64,000 nt of DNA from Phycisphaerales bacterium (GTDB taxonomy: Bacteria; Planctomycetota; Phycisphaerae; Phycisphaerales; UBA1924): positions 1 through 64,000 of the forward strand of contig JALHOJ010000003.1 in NCBI GenBank assembly GCA_022843045.1, read 5' to 3'. The notes beneath the pieces are model-generated. The model was not told the origin of the DNA and searched no databases. It saw nothing but the letters and a program-made list of their open reading frames with translations. Made by a program: the position numbers and the translations under genes. Shown one piece after another: positions 29,253 to 38,988 of the stretch (position 1 is its first letter; each line of letters begins with the position of its first letter).

Positions 29253-30129
29253 GCAGCAGCCTTTGCCGGCGTCCTTGGAAGAGATCATCGCGCACAAACG
29301 CGAGGAAGTCGCGCGGCGCAAATCGGAAGTGCCATTTTCAGAGTTGGAGGCGATGGTGGCGCAAGCCGAGCCACCACGTAATCTGTTCGCGGCGGTGACT
29401 CGCACGGACATGGGCCACCCCACCCGCGTGATTGCGGAGGTGAAGCGCAAGAGCCCCAGTGCGGGCTGGATCAGGCAGGAGTGGGCACGGGATGACTTTT
29501 CGCCAGAGTCCATAGCTGAGCAATACGAGGCCGCGGGTGCCAGCGCGATCAGCTGTCTGACCGACGAACGATTCTTCGCGGGGCACTTGTCCTACATCCA
29601 AAGAATCAAGGATCGGGTCGCCATCCCGGTTCTCCGCAAAGACTTCCTGATCGACCCTTGGCAGCTGTGGGAGGCCCGGGCGGCGGGGGCGGATGCGGTG
29701 CTCCTGATTGCCGAGTGCCTGAACGACGCGCAAATCGTGGACATGCTGATTCTGGCCCAGCAACTCCAGTTGACGACCCTGCTGGAGGTCCATTCGATGG
29801 AAAATCTGCTGCGGGCGAGGCCTCATGTGGGATTTCCGCACGCTTCCTATTCATTGCTGGGAATCAACAATCGGGACCTCTCCAGCATGACGGTGGACCT
29901 GAACCACACGTTGCGGTTGCTGGATCTGGTCGACGATCGTTCGGTACTCGTTAGTGAGTCGGGGATCAAGACGCCTGCGGATCTGGTTCGGCTGCGCAAT
30001 CACCAAGTGCGCATTGTGCTGGTCGGCGAACACTTGATGCGGGCCGAGAGGCCGGGCGATGCGCTGCGCGCGTTGTTGACGAGGCCGGGGGGCGGGCCGG
30101 AGGCGGGGATGCTGGAGGCGAAGGAGTAG
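29251..30129 (+). CDS. trpC: Indole-3-glycerol-phosphate synthase
   Basis: VIAEVKRKSPSAGWI; ISCLTDERFFAGHLSYI; VLRKDFLIDPWQLWEARAAGADAVLLI; LLGINNRDLSSMTVDL; VSESGIKTPADL. Confidence 0.95.
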   Translation: MQQPLPASLEEIIAHKREEVARRKSEVPFSELEAMVAQAEPPRNLFAAVTRTDMGHPTRVIAEVKRKSPSAGWIRQEWARDDFSPESIAEQYEAAGASAISCLTDERFFAGHLSYIQRIKDRVAIPVLRKDFLIDPWQLWEARAAGADAVLLIAECLNDAQIVDMLILAQQLQLTTLLEVHSMENLLRARPHVGFPHASYSLLGINNRDLSSMTVDLNHTLRLLDLVDDRSVLVSESGIKTPADLVRLRNHQVRIVLVGEHLMRAERPGDALRALLTRPGGGPEAGMLEAKE

Positions 30130-30278
30130 GGGAGGATGCCGGAACGTTGGCATTCGGGATTCGGGAATCGTGGGAACGGGTGCTGCACGTTGCAACCGAG
30201 GATTGCGTTAGACTGTCAGATGACAATGTTGGGCCAGCCTGGCGCTGGCCACTTAGGAGGAGTTTTCGCTTGAACACG

Positions 30279-31661
30279 ATGTCTCGTTCGTTGCTGGTTG
30301 GGTTGATGTTGGCGGCTTCGGCGGGCACTGTGGTGCCGTCCATCGCTCTGGCGCAGGATTCCAACGCGCCCGCGGCCGCGCCTGCGGATGGCAAGGCGAT
30401 CTTCCAGCGCGCCCTCGACGCGATCAACCGGGCGCATGCGATTACCGCGGATGCAACGTTGACGCCCGAGGGCTCGATGCTGAGCCGGGCGTATTCGGCG
30501 AGTACAGCGAGCATCAAGGCCCGCCGCGCTTCGGAGACCAGCAGCACCTGGATGGTGCGCGTGACGGGAAGTTCGGGCGAGCAGCGTGTCGACGTCGCGT
30601 GGACTGAGCAAAGCCTCGAAGGTGTTGACCACACGAAGAAAACAGTGGTGGAGCGTCCCGGGCAGGGCACGCCCGTGCCCGGATTGCGGCTGGCGCAGGT
30701 GCTGCGATTGCGCGAAGTGTTGTCGCCCCAGCCTTACAAGGACGCGCTCGCGGCGAGCGAGTTCACCATGGAAGGCGAGAAGACCGTCAACGGCGAACTG
30801 TGCGATGTCGTGCTCGTGGGCGCGAGCGGCACCTCGAAGAAAACCCGCTGGGCGATTGCGCGGAGCGATTCGTTCCCGCGTCAGATGCAACAGGTCTTTG
30901 AAAGCGCGAGCATGCAGGGGACGCTGACGATCGATCTCAAGTCGGTGCGGGTTGACAACAACGTGACGCCCGACCTGCCCGCGGAAGAACTGCGGGTCGA
31001 CGTGCCCGAGGGATACACCGAGGATCGTCAGGTGAACACGCCCAGCGTGCGGCCCGTGCCTGGGAAGCAGCCTGTCGAGGCGACGCCCAAGGCCGAACCC
31101 GCCGCGACTCCATCGCCTGCTCCCGAGCAGCCCGCGCCTGCTCCGGCCCCGACTCCCGAGCCGCCCAAGGGCCCGCAAGCCGCGGCGGATTTTGAGCTTT
31201 CTACACCCACTGGCGAAAAGGTGAAGCTCGCGGACCTCAAGGGCAAAGTTGTGGTGATGCAGTTCTGGGGAAGCTGGTGCCTGCCTTGCCGAGAGTGGCA
31301 TGGGACGTTGTCGAGCAGCGTGAAGACCGCGGCGGGGGAAAAGGCTTCGGAGGTTTCGACGCTGGCGCTGGCGGTTCGGGAGCGGGACAATCAGAACGCA
31401 GTGAGCGAACTGGCGGCTCGCAGTGCTTCGAGCGACTACAAGCTGCTGCTCAGCGCGGATTCGGTCGCGAAGCAGTATGGGGTTGCGGTGTTCCCGACGA
31501 CGGTGGTCGTCGACAAGGACGGCATAATCGCGGCGACGGTGACGGAACTGGGCAGCGACGGAGCGGCGAAGGTTGAGGCCGCCGTACGGAACGCGTTGGG
31601 ACTAGCCGCGCCGGCGAGCGAGGAAAGCACCGAGGCGGCGAAGGAAGTCGCAACGAAGTGA
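30279..31661 (+). CDS. Periplasmic TlpA-like thioredoxin-fold protein with N-terminal LolA-like domain
   Basis: Signal peptide; Pro/Ala-rich linker; KVKLADLKGKVVVMQFWGSWCLPCREWHGTL (CxxC). Confidence 0.85.
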   Translation: MSRSLLVGLMLAASAGTVVPSIALAQDSNAPAAAPADGKAIFQRALDAINRAHAITADATLTPEGSMLSRAYSASTASIKARRASETSSTWMVRVTGSSGEQRVDVAWTEQSLEGVDHTKKTVVERPGQGTPVPGLRLAQVLRLREVLSPQPYKDALAASEFTMEGEKTVNGELCDVVLVGASGTSKKTRWAIARSDSFPRQMQQVFESASMQGTLTIDLKSVRVDNNVTPDLPAEELRVDVPEGYTEDRQVNTPSVRPVPGKQPVEATPKAEPAATPSPAPEQPAPAPAPTPEPPKGPQAAADFELSTPTGEKVKLADLKGKVVVMQFWGSWCLPCREWHGTLSSSVKTAAGEKASEVSTLALAVRERDNQNAVSELAARSASSDYKLLLSADSVAKQYGVAVFPTTVVVDKDGIIAATVTELGSDGAAKVEAAVRNALGLAAPASEESTEAAKEVATK

Positions 31662-31683
31662 GTGGGTCGTAAGTCGCGCCGCC

Positions 31684-32499
31684 ATGCCCCAAGACATCTC
31701 CCACGGAAAACCCATCGACGATGCCCCGGGCGTGATCGGCGTGATCACGCCCGCGACGCTGCGCCATCATCCAGAGGCGGGCGCGATCGAGTATCCGCCC
31801 CTGCCCGATGACATCGCGAGCAACCCGCGGAGCGGCTTCGTGCGCCCGGCGGGTTGGTTTCGCGATGGCGAAGCGCGACTTGAACTCGAGATCGGCTGCG
31901 GCAAAGGCACGTTCATTCTCGAACAGTCCGGCGCGAGCCCCGCGACCAACTACTTGGGCATCGAGTGGCAGTATGAGTTCTACGCGTACACCGCCGATCG
32001 CCTGCGCCGCGCCCGCCGGGGCAACGTGCGGATGCTGCACGCGGACGCGAGTGAGTTCCTTCGCTGGCGATGCCCCGACGCGACGTTTGACGTGATCCAT
32101 CTGTACTTCAGCGATCCCTGGCCCAAGGCCAAGCACCACAAGAACCGCGTGGTGCAGCATCGGTTTCTGCGTGAGGTCTGGCGGGTGCTGCGGACGGGCG
32201 GGGAGCTGCGCGTGGTGACGGATCATGATGAATTGTGGCGCTGGGACGCGGATCACTTTGCGTTCTGGATTCGCGCAGGTGACGTGGTGATCGATTCGAC
32301 CGACGAGTACGACACCAGCGTGCACAAGAGCGCTCCGGCAGCGATGGAAGGCCTGCCGCGCCCGGCGTTTGAACTCGCGGCATTCACGCCACCCGAGTGG
32401 GTCGGCGAGGGGTGCGTCGTGGGGACCAACTACGAGAAGAAGAAGTGCGTGGCGGCGAGCAAGGAGCCGCACGCGTGTGTGTTGAAGAAGCTTCCATAG
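31684..32499 (+). CDS. trmB: tRNA (guanine-N7-)-methyltransferase
   Basis: LELEIGCGKGTFILEQ; NYLGIEWQYEFYAYTADRL; IHLYFSDPWPKAKHHKNRVVQHRFLREVWRVLRTGGELRVVTDHDEL. Confidence 0.93.
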   Translation: MPQDISHGKPIDDAPGVIGVITPATLRHHPEAGAIEYPPLPDDIASNPRSGFVRPAGWFRDGEARLELEIGCGKGTFILEQSGASPATNYLGIEWQYEFYAYTADRLRRARRGNVRMLHADASEFLRWRCPDATFDVIHLYFSDPWPKAKHHKNRVVQHRFLREVWRVLRTGGELRVVTDHDELWRWDADHFAFWIRAGDVVIDSTDEYDTSVHKSAPAAMEGLPRPAFELAAFTPPEWVGEGCVVGTNYEKKKCVAASKEPHACVLKKLP

Positions 32500-32519
32500 A
32501 TCATGAAGCGCAGTCAAAA

Positions 32520-32552
32520 CCGGGGCTTCGTCGCTCCGCGACTCAGCCCCGG
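32520..32552. terminator. Bidirectional terminator between convergent trmB and sulfurtransferase genes
   Basis: CCGGGGCTtcGTCGctccGCGACtcAGCCCCGG hairpin. Confidence 0.65.
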
Positions 32553-32587
32553 CGTTCGATTGCGCAGCTTGTTGACTTCGAAACGGC

Positions 32588-33433
32588 TTACGCGCCCTTC
32601 TCAATCGGTGCGCCGATGAGATTGCCGTACTCCGTCCAGCTTCCGTCGTAGTTCTTCACGTCCTTCACGCCAAGCAGTTCGCGCAGCACAAACCACGTGT
32701 GGCTGCTGCGTTCGCCGATGCGGCAGTAGGCGATGGCGGGCTTGGCGAAGTCGACGCCGGCCTTGCCGTACAAGTCGCGGAGTTCGTCGGCGGCTTTGAA
32801 GGTGCCGTCTTGGTTCACGGTTTGGGCCCAGGGGATGTTGCGTGCGCCGGGGACGTGCCCGGCGCGTTGCGCGGTTTCGGTCATGCCGGGCGGGGCGATG
32901 ATCTTGCCGGTGAACTCGTCGACGCTGCGGACGTCAACCAGGTTCGTGCGCTTGGTGGCGACGGCTTCGAGCACTTCAGGGATCTTCGCGCGCAGGCCCG
33001 CGTTGAAGCCGTTGACCTTGTAGTGGCTGGGCGCGAAGTTGGGCTTGTCGGTGGCCAGGGGCTTGTCATCTTCCGCGAGCCACTTGGCCCGCCCGCCGTT
33101 CATCAGACGGACGTCTTGGTGCCCGTAAATCTTGAAGAGCCAGTAGCCATATGCGGCGAACCAGTTGTTGTTGTCGCCATAGAGAATGACGGTGTCGCTG
33201 GGCTTGATGCCCGCATCGCTAAGCAGGCGTTCGAAGCCCGCCGCGCTCACGATGTCGCGGTTGGTCTGGTCCTGGAGCTGCGTGACCCAGTTGAGCGACG
33301 CGGCTCCGGGGATGTGCCCCGCGTCGTAGACCTTGGGATCAACGTTGACTTCGACGATGCGGACATTGGGGGTCTTGAGGTTCTCCTTGACCCAATTGGT
33401 GGAGACCAGGACGTCGGGATTGGCGTAGGACAT
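32588..33433 (-). CDS. sseA: Thiosulfate/3-mercaptopyruvate sulfurtransferase (two rhodanese domains)
   Basis: DAGHIPGAASLNW; AGHVPGARNIPWAQ; AIAYCRIGERSSHTWFVLRELLG active-site Cys. Confidence 0.9.
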   Translation of the reverse strand: MSYANPDVLVSTNWVKENLKTPNVRIVEVNVDPKVYDAGHIPGAASLNWVTQLQDQTNRDIVSAAGFERLLSDAGIKPSDTVILYGDNNNWFAAYGYWLFKIYGHQDVRLMNGGRAKWLAEDDKPLATDKPNFAPSHYKVNGFNAGLRAKIPEVLEAVATKRTNLVDVRSVDEFTGKIIAPPGMTETAQRAGHVPGARNIPWAQTVNQDGTFKAADELRDLYGKAGVDFAKPAIAYCRIGERSSHTWFVLRELLGVKDVKNYDGSWTEYGNLIGAPIEKGA

Positions 33434-33477
33434 GGGGGGCCTTTGTGTATGGTGACGGGTGGTGGATCGACGCTTCC

Positions 33478-34626
33478 TTACGGGCGCGTTTCGTGATCGC
33501 CCGCGAGCGCGGGCAGATGCTTGACCATCGAACTGATGTACTTGAACACGTTGTCGCAAAAGATCATCACGCCCAGCCCCTGAGCGGGTTTGTCGCGCTC
33601 GAGGATCATGCGTGCGCCTTCGAAGATCAGGCCGCTCGAAGGGCCGGCGAAGAGACCTTCGCGTTGACACAGCCCAACTGCGGACGTGTAGGCCTTTTCA
33701 AACGGCACTTCGAGCACCTCGTCGATCAGCGAGGGATTGAAGAGCTTGGTGACGTGGAGTTCGTCCTTGTTGCGGATGCCCGGGACGTCGTGACCTTGGC
33801 TGGGCTGCAACGCGATGATCTTGATGGCGGGGTTCTTGGCTTTGAGAAACGTTGCCACGCCCGTGACCGTGCCGCACGTGCCCAAACTCGTGAAGAAGTG
33901 CGTGATGCGGCCGCCGGTTTGTCGCCAGATCTCCGGCCCTGTGGTTTCGATGTGGGCCTGGACGTTGAGCGGATTCTCGTACTGGTTGGGCATGACGTAG
34001 CGATCGCTCTGGGCCTTGGCATAGGTGCGTGCGAGGCCGATACTGCCTTCGCCCATGCCTGGGGATGGGCACATCGCGTCGGTCAAGACGTCGACTTCCG
34101 CGCCGGCGAGACGCAGCATGACCTTCTTTTCTTCAGGCACCTTCTCGGGCACGATTGCGCGCATGTGGTACCCCTTGGCACTGGCCATCGCGGCGAGCGA
34201 GATGCCGGTGTTGCCGCTGGTGGGTTCGACGATGCCTCGCCCATGTTTGGTGATCTTCCCGTCGCGATCGCGCTCGTCGCGTGTGAGTTGGCCGCGTTGT
34301 TCGAGATCACGCAGCAAGTAGCTCGCAGCCCGGTCCTTGACGCTGCCGAAGGGATTCATCCATTCGAGCTTGGCGAAAAGCTCGAAGGTGCTTTCTCCGC
34401 GATCGAGCTGGTCCCGCAGCGGGTGCAGCGAGTTGATGCGGACGAGGGGCGAAGGGTTGGCTTCGCTGGGGAGCAGGTCGAAGACCGAGTCGTACACGCG
34501 CGCGGCGTGGTCAGGACTTCGGGAAGCAGAGTTGGATTGGGCTGTTTTGGTCACGCGTTGCTCGCTGGGGGGAAGGGGGCCGCGACGTCGCGGTGGGTGC
34601 TTGATCCGAACCGTGGGACCCGTCAC
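33478..34626 (-). CDS. PLP-dependent cysteine synthase family protein
   Basis: KLEWMNPFGSVKDRAASYLL; EPTSGNTGISLA; GTCGTVTGVATFLK. Confidence 0.92.
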   Translation of the reverse strand: MTGPTVRIKHPPRRRGPLPPSEQRVTKTAQSNSASRSPDHAARVYDSVFDLLPSEANPSPLVRINSLHPLRDQLDRGESTFELFAKLEWMNPFGSVKDRAASYLLRDLEQRGQLTRDERDRDGKITKHGRGIVEPTSGNTGISLAAMASAKGYHMRAIVPEKVPEEKKVMLRLAGAEVDVLTDAMCPSPGMGEGSIGLARTYAKAQSDRYVMPNQYENPLNVQAHIETTGPEIWRQTGGRITHFFTSLGTCGTVTGVATFLKAKNPAIKIIALQPSQGHDVPGIRNKDELHVTKLFNPSLIDEVLEVPFEKAYTSAVGLCQREGLFAGPSSGLIFEGARMILERDKPAQGLGVMIFCDNVFKYISSMVKHLPALAGDHETRP

Positions 34627-34796
34627 GCTGCGTGGGCAGCGTGGGGGCTCGGCCTTAGATGACGATCAGGTTGAAAGGGGACCCCGAAAAACCGCTTGCT
34701 TCTTCGCGCGATCAGGCGCGACAACAGCAACAATCGAGCGTACAACAACACACGCGTGCGACGCCTGTCGCGGCATGGCTGGTCTCGTGGTTCAGG

Positions 34797-36080
34797 ATGA
34801 ACAAGTCGCTCACCATTTCGCGTGTCATTCCTGCTCCGCTGGGCGTCGTCGAGGCGTATCTCGCGAGTCCGGGCGGCCTGCTGCGGCTCATGCAGTCGCA
34901 AAACATACGCCGGTTGCCGCCGCGAGGCTCGACCCTGGCCCAGCAATTCCAACTGGATCAGGTCACATTTGATCAGATGCCGCATGATGCGATGGGGTTA
35001 CCCGATCCACTTCCCGGACCCGGCACGAAGGCGACGCTGGCGCGGGTGACGCTGTCTGAGGGGTTGGCGAGCCCGCGCGAGGTCGCGCTGGCGAGGCGGC
35101 GGCTGACGCGCCTCGCACATGACTGCCAACGCTTGCACGAGTTCGCTTTGCCTCCCAAGAAGATAGTGATCACCGGCGCGGCGGGCCTCATCGGCTCGGC
35201 GCTGCTGCCCATGTTGGTGGCGGCAGGGCATCAGGTGACGCGGCTGGTGCGCGGCGGTGGGGGAAGGGCGTCTGAATTGCCTGTGCAGCAAGCGATGTGG
35301 CAACCGCAGGGGCAGGGAGCGGGCGCTCTCGATCCGTCTGTGCTCGATGGCGCGGATGTGGTGATTCATCTCGCGGGCGAGCCCGTGGGTGGCGCCCGCT
35401 GGACCAAAGCGCGGCTCGCGGCGATCCGCGACAGTCGCGTTGAAAGCACGAAGCTGCTGGCCCGGGCAATGACGCAAGTCAAGACGCCGCCCAAGTTGCT
35501 GCTGTGCGCGTCGGGGATCCATGCGTACGGGGATCGCGGGGATGAGGAATTGACCGAGCGGTCGGACATCGGCAGTGGCTATCTCGCGGAGGTGGTGCGG
35601 GATTGGGAGGCCGCTGCGCAGCCCGTGCGGGATGCGGGCGTGCGCGTGGCCAACATCCGGTGGGGATTGGTGCTGTCTCGCCAAGGCGGCGCGCTGCGGG
35701 AGATGCTGCCGCTGTTTCGAGTTGGACTGGGCGCGATCCCCGCGCCGGGGTCGCAGTGGTGGCCTTGGGTGTCGCTGGATGACGCAATCGCGCAGGCGCT
35801 GTGCGTGTTGGCGCGGGAAGAACTCTCCGGGCCAATCAACGGCGTCGCGCCGCAGTCGGCGACGGCGGCAGAGTTCTGCCGGGCGCTGGCGCGAACAGTG
35901 GATCGGCCACTGCTCGCGCGGGTGCCGCGCTGGATGCTCGCGGCGGTCTTTGGCGGGCAGGAAGAAGCGATCTGCACGAGTACGCGAGCAGTGCCCGAGG
36001 CCCTGCGCGGCGCGGGCTTTTCGTGGGAGCATCAGACGCTCGGGGAGGCGTTGGGGTGGGCGTTGGGCGAAGCCAGTTGA
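34797..36080 (+). CDS. TIGR01777-type NAD-dependent epimerase with N-terminal SRPBCC/START-like segment
   Basis: KIVITGAAGLIGSALLPMLVAAGHQVTRLVR; GADVVIHLAGEPVGGARWTKARLAAIRDSRVESTKLLA; RWGLVLSRQGGALREMLPLFRVGLG. Confidence 0.9.
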   Translation: MNKSLTISRVIPAPLGVVEAYLASPGGLLRLMQSQNIRRLPPRGSTLAQQFQLDQVTFDQMPHDAMGLPDPLPGPGTKATLARVTLSEGLASPREVALARRRLTRLAHDCQRLHEFALPPKKIVITGAAGLIGSALLPMLVAAGHQVTRLVRGGGGRASELPVQQAMWQPQGQGAGALDPSVLDGADVVIHLAGEPVGGARWTKARLAAIRDSRVESTKLLARAMTQVKTPPKLLLCASGIHAYGDRGDEELTERSDIGSGYLAEVVRDWEAAAQPVRDAGVRVANIRWGLVLSRQGGALREMLPLFRVGLGAIPAPGSQWWPWVSLDDAIAQALCVLAREELSGPINGVAPQSATAAEFCRALARTVDRPLLARVPRWMLAAVFGGQEEAICTSTRAVPEALRGAGFSWEHQTLGEALGWALGEAS

Positions 36081-36103
36081 TCAAGTCGATTGACTTGATC
36101 AAC
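36076..36103. terminator. Perfect inverted repeat GTTGATCAAGTC-gatt-GACTTGATCAAC overlapping the stop codon
   Basis: 12-bp arms, 4-nt loop; the TGA of the upstream ORF lies in the left arm. Confidence 0.6.
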
Positions 36104-36216
36104 GGGTTCCATGCGCGAGCGTGGGTCAACGCCAGCGGCATGACTCGCGCTCGTGGCGTTTGACTTCGCTTGCGCCAAGGGCCTGTTGGCCATAGGTGGT
36201 TCGCTTCACTGTGGCG

Positions 36217-37368
36217 TTACACGCCGCAGAGCGTGCAAGGTCCCTCGCTGAACACCAACAGGAAGCTGTCGATGTCGCAGGGGTCAAACAGGCTGCCATC
36301 GTTGTTGAAGTCGATGGAGTCGCAGGTGCTGGTTTCGGGAACGCACGGGCCTTCGCTAAAGACGCTCAGGAACGCGTCGATGTCGACCGGGTCAAACAGT
36401 GAACCGTCGTTGTTGATGTCGATGTCGTTGCAGGCGATGGGGGGTGTCAGGATGAGTTTGCTGATGAACCGACCGCCCGCTGTGGTGAGAAGTGACTGCG
36501 GGGTGCCGACTTGCGGGTCAAACCGGCGCAGACCGCCGACGCCCGAAACGCCATCGGTGTAGAGCACGTCAAAGCCGCCATCGGGACGAGGCGGCAGCGG
36601 CCAGATTCCTCGACCACCGGTTGTCAGATTCGGATAGAACGCGATCAGCGCGCCGCTCGCATCAAATCGATACGGCCCGGCGGGCACAAACGCCGTGGAG
36701 AAGGTGTTGACCCAGAACTCTGTCGCACCGCCCGGACCGGTGTTGGCGACCTTGACCTGCTGGGGCGTGCGGAACCAGTTCGAGGTGCCGTTCACGAGGA
36801 CCTGAGCGTTGGAGCCGTCTACGTCGCAGACGATGAGGTCATCGCTTTCGATGTCGGTGATGAGCAGCCGCCCGTTGTATGCCTCGACGTCGACTGGATC
36901 GACAATCAGGCCCGAGAGCGGATTGGTGATGACGATGTGGCCCACGCGGGTGCCGTTGGTTTCGAAGATCACGATCGAATCGCCCGGCGCTCCGTTACCG
37001 GTGCCTGCGTTGGCGACGTACACGCGGTTTCCAACCAGCGCGAGGCCTCGAAGCAGGTCGAGCTGACCAGAGATCGACCCCAGAAAAGTCGGCGAAGGCT
37101 CGGCGGTGAATCGGAAGATGGAGTCGGCGAGGCCGTCGGTCAGCCAGACTTCGTTGCCGACCTGCAAGGCTTCGAACGGAGTCTGGAGGTCGTAGATCGT
37201 GGGGGAGTTGGCGTCGTCAATAAACGGAACGCCTGAAATCTCGCCCGTCGCGGGATCGAGCAGGGCGACCTCGTCGAGAATGGAATCGACGTACATCAGG
37301 TACTCAGTCTGCGCGGAGGCGAGGCTGGCGGAGCCGGCGAGGGTCAGGAGGGCGAGAGTGCGGTTCAT
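36217..37368 (-). CDS. Secreted beta-propeller-like protein with C-terminal paired dockerin-like repeats
   Basis: Signal peptide; YMVDS..LVGNRVYVANAGTGNGAPGDSI propeller-like repeats; CNDIDINNDGSLFDPVDIDAFLSVFSEGPC..CDSIDFNNDGSLFDPCDIDSFLLVFSEGPC tail. Confidence 0.82.
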   Translation of the reverse strand: MNRTLALLTLAGSASLASAQTEYLMYVDSILDEVALLDPATGEISGVPFIDDANSPTIYDLQTPFEALQVGNEVWLTDGLADSIFRFTAEPSPTFLGSISGQLDLLRGLALVGNRVYVANAGTGNGAPGDSIVIFETNGTRVGHIVITNPLSGLIVDPVDVEAYNGRLLITDIESDDLIVCDVDGSNAQVLVNGTSNWFRTPQQVKVANTGPGGATEFWVNTFSTAFVPAGPYRFDASGALIAFYPNLTTGGRGIWPLPPRPDGGFDVLYTDGVSGVGGLRRFDPQVGTPQSLLTTAGGRFISKLILTPPIACNDIDINNDGSLFDPVDIDAFLSVFSEGPCVPETSTCDSIDFNNDGSLFDPCDIDSFLLVFSEGPCTLCGV

Positions 37369-37589
37369 GAAGTGCGGTCCTTATCTGCGGAGTGTGAAGC
37401 TAGAGATACGCACTGTACCAGAATCGTTGCCTGGAGCTTCGCAAAAACGCGGCAAGCGAGCCACAATCCGGGCCATCAGCGCCGTTGGAGACCGGGCGGC
37501 GACTGCATCTGAGGGGCTTCGAGCGTTGGCCAAGGTGCTGGATCCAGCTTATGAGACCGATCAATCAGCTTTGCACGCCAGGAAAGGCA

Positions 37590-37622
37590 AACGCCAGTTG
37601 CGTGACTCACGCAGCTGGCGTT
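37590..37622 (-). terminator. Terminator of the 37660-38799 gene
   Basis: AACGCCAGttGCGTGA/cTCACGCagCTGGCGTT hairpin just downstream on the minus strand. Confidence 0.7.
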
Positions 37623-37659
37623 CGGACTTGCACGCGAAGGGGATGCGGGGACGAGCGAT

Positions 37660-38799
37660 TCAGACGCCGCACAGGGTGCACGGCCCTTCGCTGAACACCA
37701 ACAGGAAGCTGTCAATGTCGCAGGGGTCAAACAGGCTGCCGTCGTTGTTGAAGTCGATTGAGTCGCAGGTGGCGGTTTCCGGCACGCATGGACCCTCACT
37801 GAACACGCTCAGGAATGCGTCAATGTCGGTGGGATCGAAGCTGCTTCCGTCATTGTTGACGTCGATGTCGTTGCAGACGGGGTTGGAAGCGAGCGTCACG
37901 CTTCCCACATACTGCCCGCCCGAACTGGACACGATCGTTGAGGGCGTGCCGACGGCGGGATCAAACTTTCGCAAGCCGCCGATGCCTGACACGCCGTCGG
38001 TGAAGAGCACGTTGAACGCGCCTGCACTGTCACGCGGGAGCGGCCAGACGCCTCGGCCACCGGTGGTCACGGGGTAATAGGCTACTTGCACGCCTGCTGG
38101 GGTGAACCGATACACGCCCGCGGGCGAACTGAAGGCGTTGACCCAGATCTCCTGCGTGCCGCCCGGCCCGGTTGTGTCGACGCGGACCTGCTGCGGGAAC
38201 TCCATGAAGTTGAGATTGCCGTTGACCAGAACTTGAGCGTTCGAGCCGTCGACGTCGCAGACGACGAGGTCTTCGCCTTCGATGTCGGTGATGAGCAGGC
38301 GGCCGTTGAAGTCCTCAACGTCAAACGGATCGACCGGGAGTCCGGTGCTGGAATTGTTCACGACAAAGCTGCTGACGAACGTGCCGTTGGTTTCGTAGAC
38401 CACGATGGCATCGCCTGGTGCGCCGTTGGCGGTGCCAGCGTTGGAGACGTACACGCGATTGCCGACCAGTGCCAAGCCGCGGATGTTGTCCAGTCCGCCC
38501 GTGATCGCACCAATGAAGTCGGCGGGTTGGGTCGCGGTGAAGCGGTAGATGGCGTCGGAGAGCTGATCCGTCACCCAGACTTCGTTGCCGACCTGGATGG
38601 CTTCCTTGGGAGTCTGGAAGTTCCAGGTGAGCGGATCGTTGGCGTCGGTGATGAAGGCAAGTCCAGTGATGTCGCCCGTGGCCGCTTCGATCAGTATAAC
38701 TTCGTCGAAGTTGGAGTCGACGTACATCAGATAGGGCTGCGCGCAGGCGAGTGTGGAGGCTCCGGCGACGGCGAGGAGGGCGGCGATGGAACGGTTCAT
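37660..38799 (-). CDS. Tandem paralogue of 36217-37368 (beta-propeller + paired dockerin-like tail)
   Basis: Same domain order and nearly identical C-terminus FNNDGSLFDPCDIDSFLLVFSEGPCTLCGV. Confidence 0.82.
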   Translation of the reverse strand: MNRSIAALLAVAGASTLACAQPYLMYVDSNFDEVILIEAATGDITGLAFITDANDPLTWNFQTPKEAIQVGNEVWVTDQLSDAIYRFTATQPADFIGAITGGLDNIRGLALVGNRVYVSNAGTANGAPGDAIVVYETNGTFVSSFVVNNSSTGLPVDPFDVEDFNGRLLITDIEGEDLVVCDVDGSNAQVLVNGNLNFMEFPQQVRVDTTGPGGTQEIWVNAFSSPAGVYRFTPAGVQVAYYPVTTGGRGVWPLPRDSAGAFNVLFTDGVSGIGGLRKFDPAVGTPSTIVSSSGGQYVGSVTLASNPVCNDIDVNNDGSSFDPTDIDAFLSVFSEGPCVPETATCDSIDFNNDGSLFDPCDIDSFLLVFSEGPCTLCGV

Positions 38800-38988
38800 G
38801 GTGTCTTCCTTTGCGTAAGTCAACGGACTCAGTATCTTGGTCTACGCACTATACAGGAATCGTTGCGGACATACCAGCAAAAACCCGCTCGCGGACGGAT
38901 GTTCCGTCACGAATGGGTACGTTTCCGTTGAGCTTCTGGTGTAGTGCCGATAAGTACCGCCGATTGCCGCGGCACCGTTGCGAGCGTG

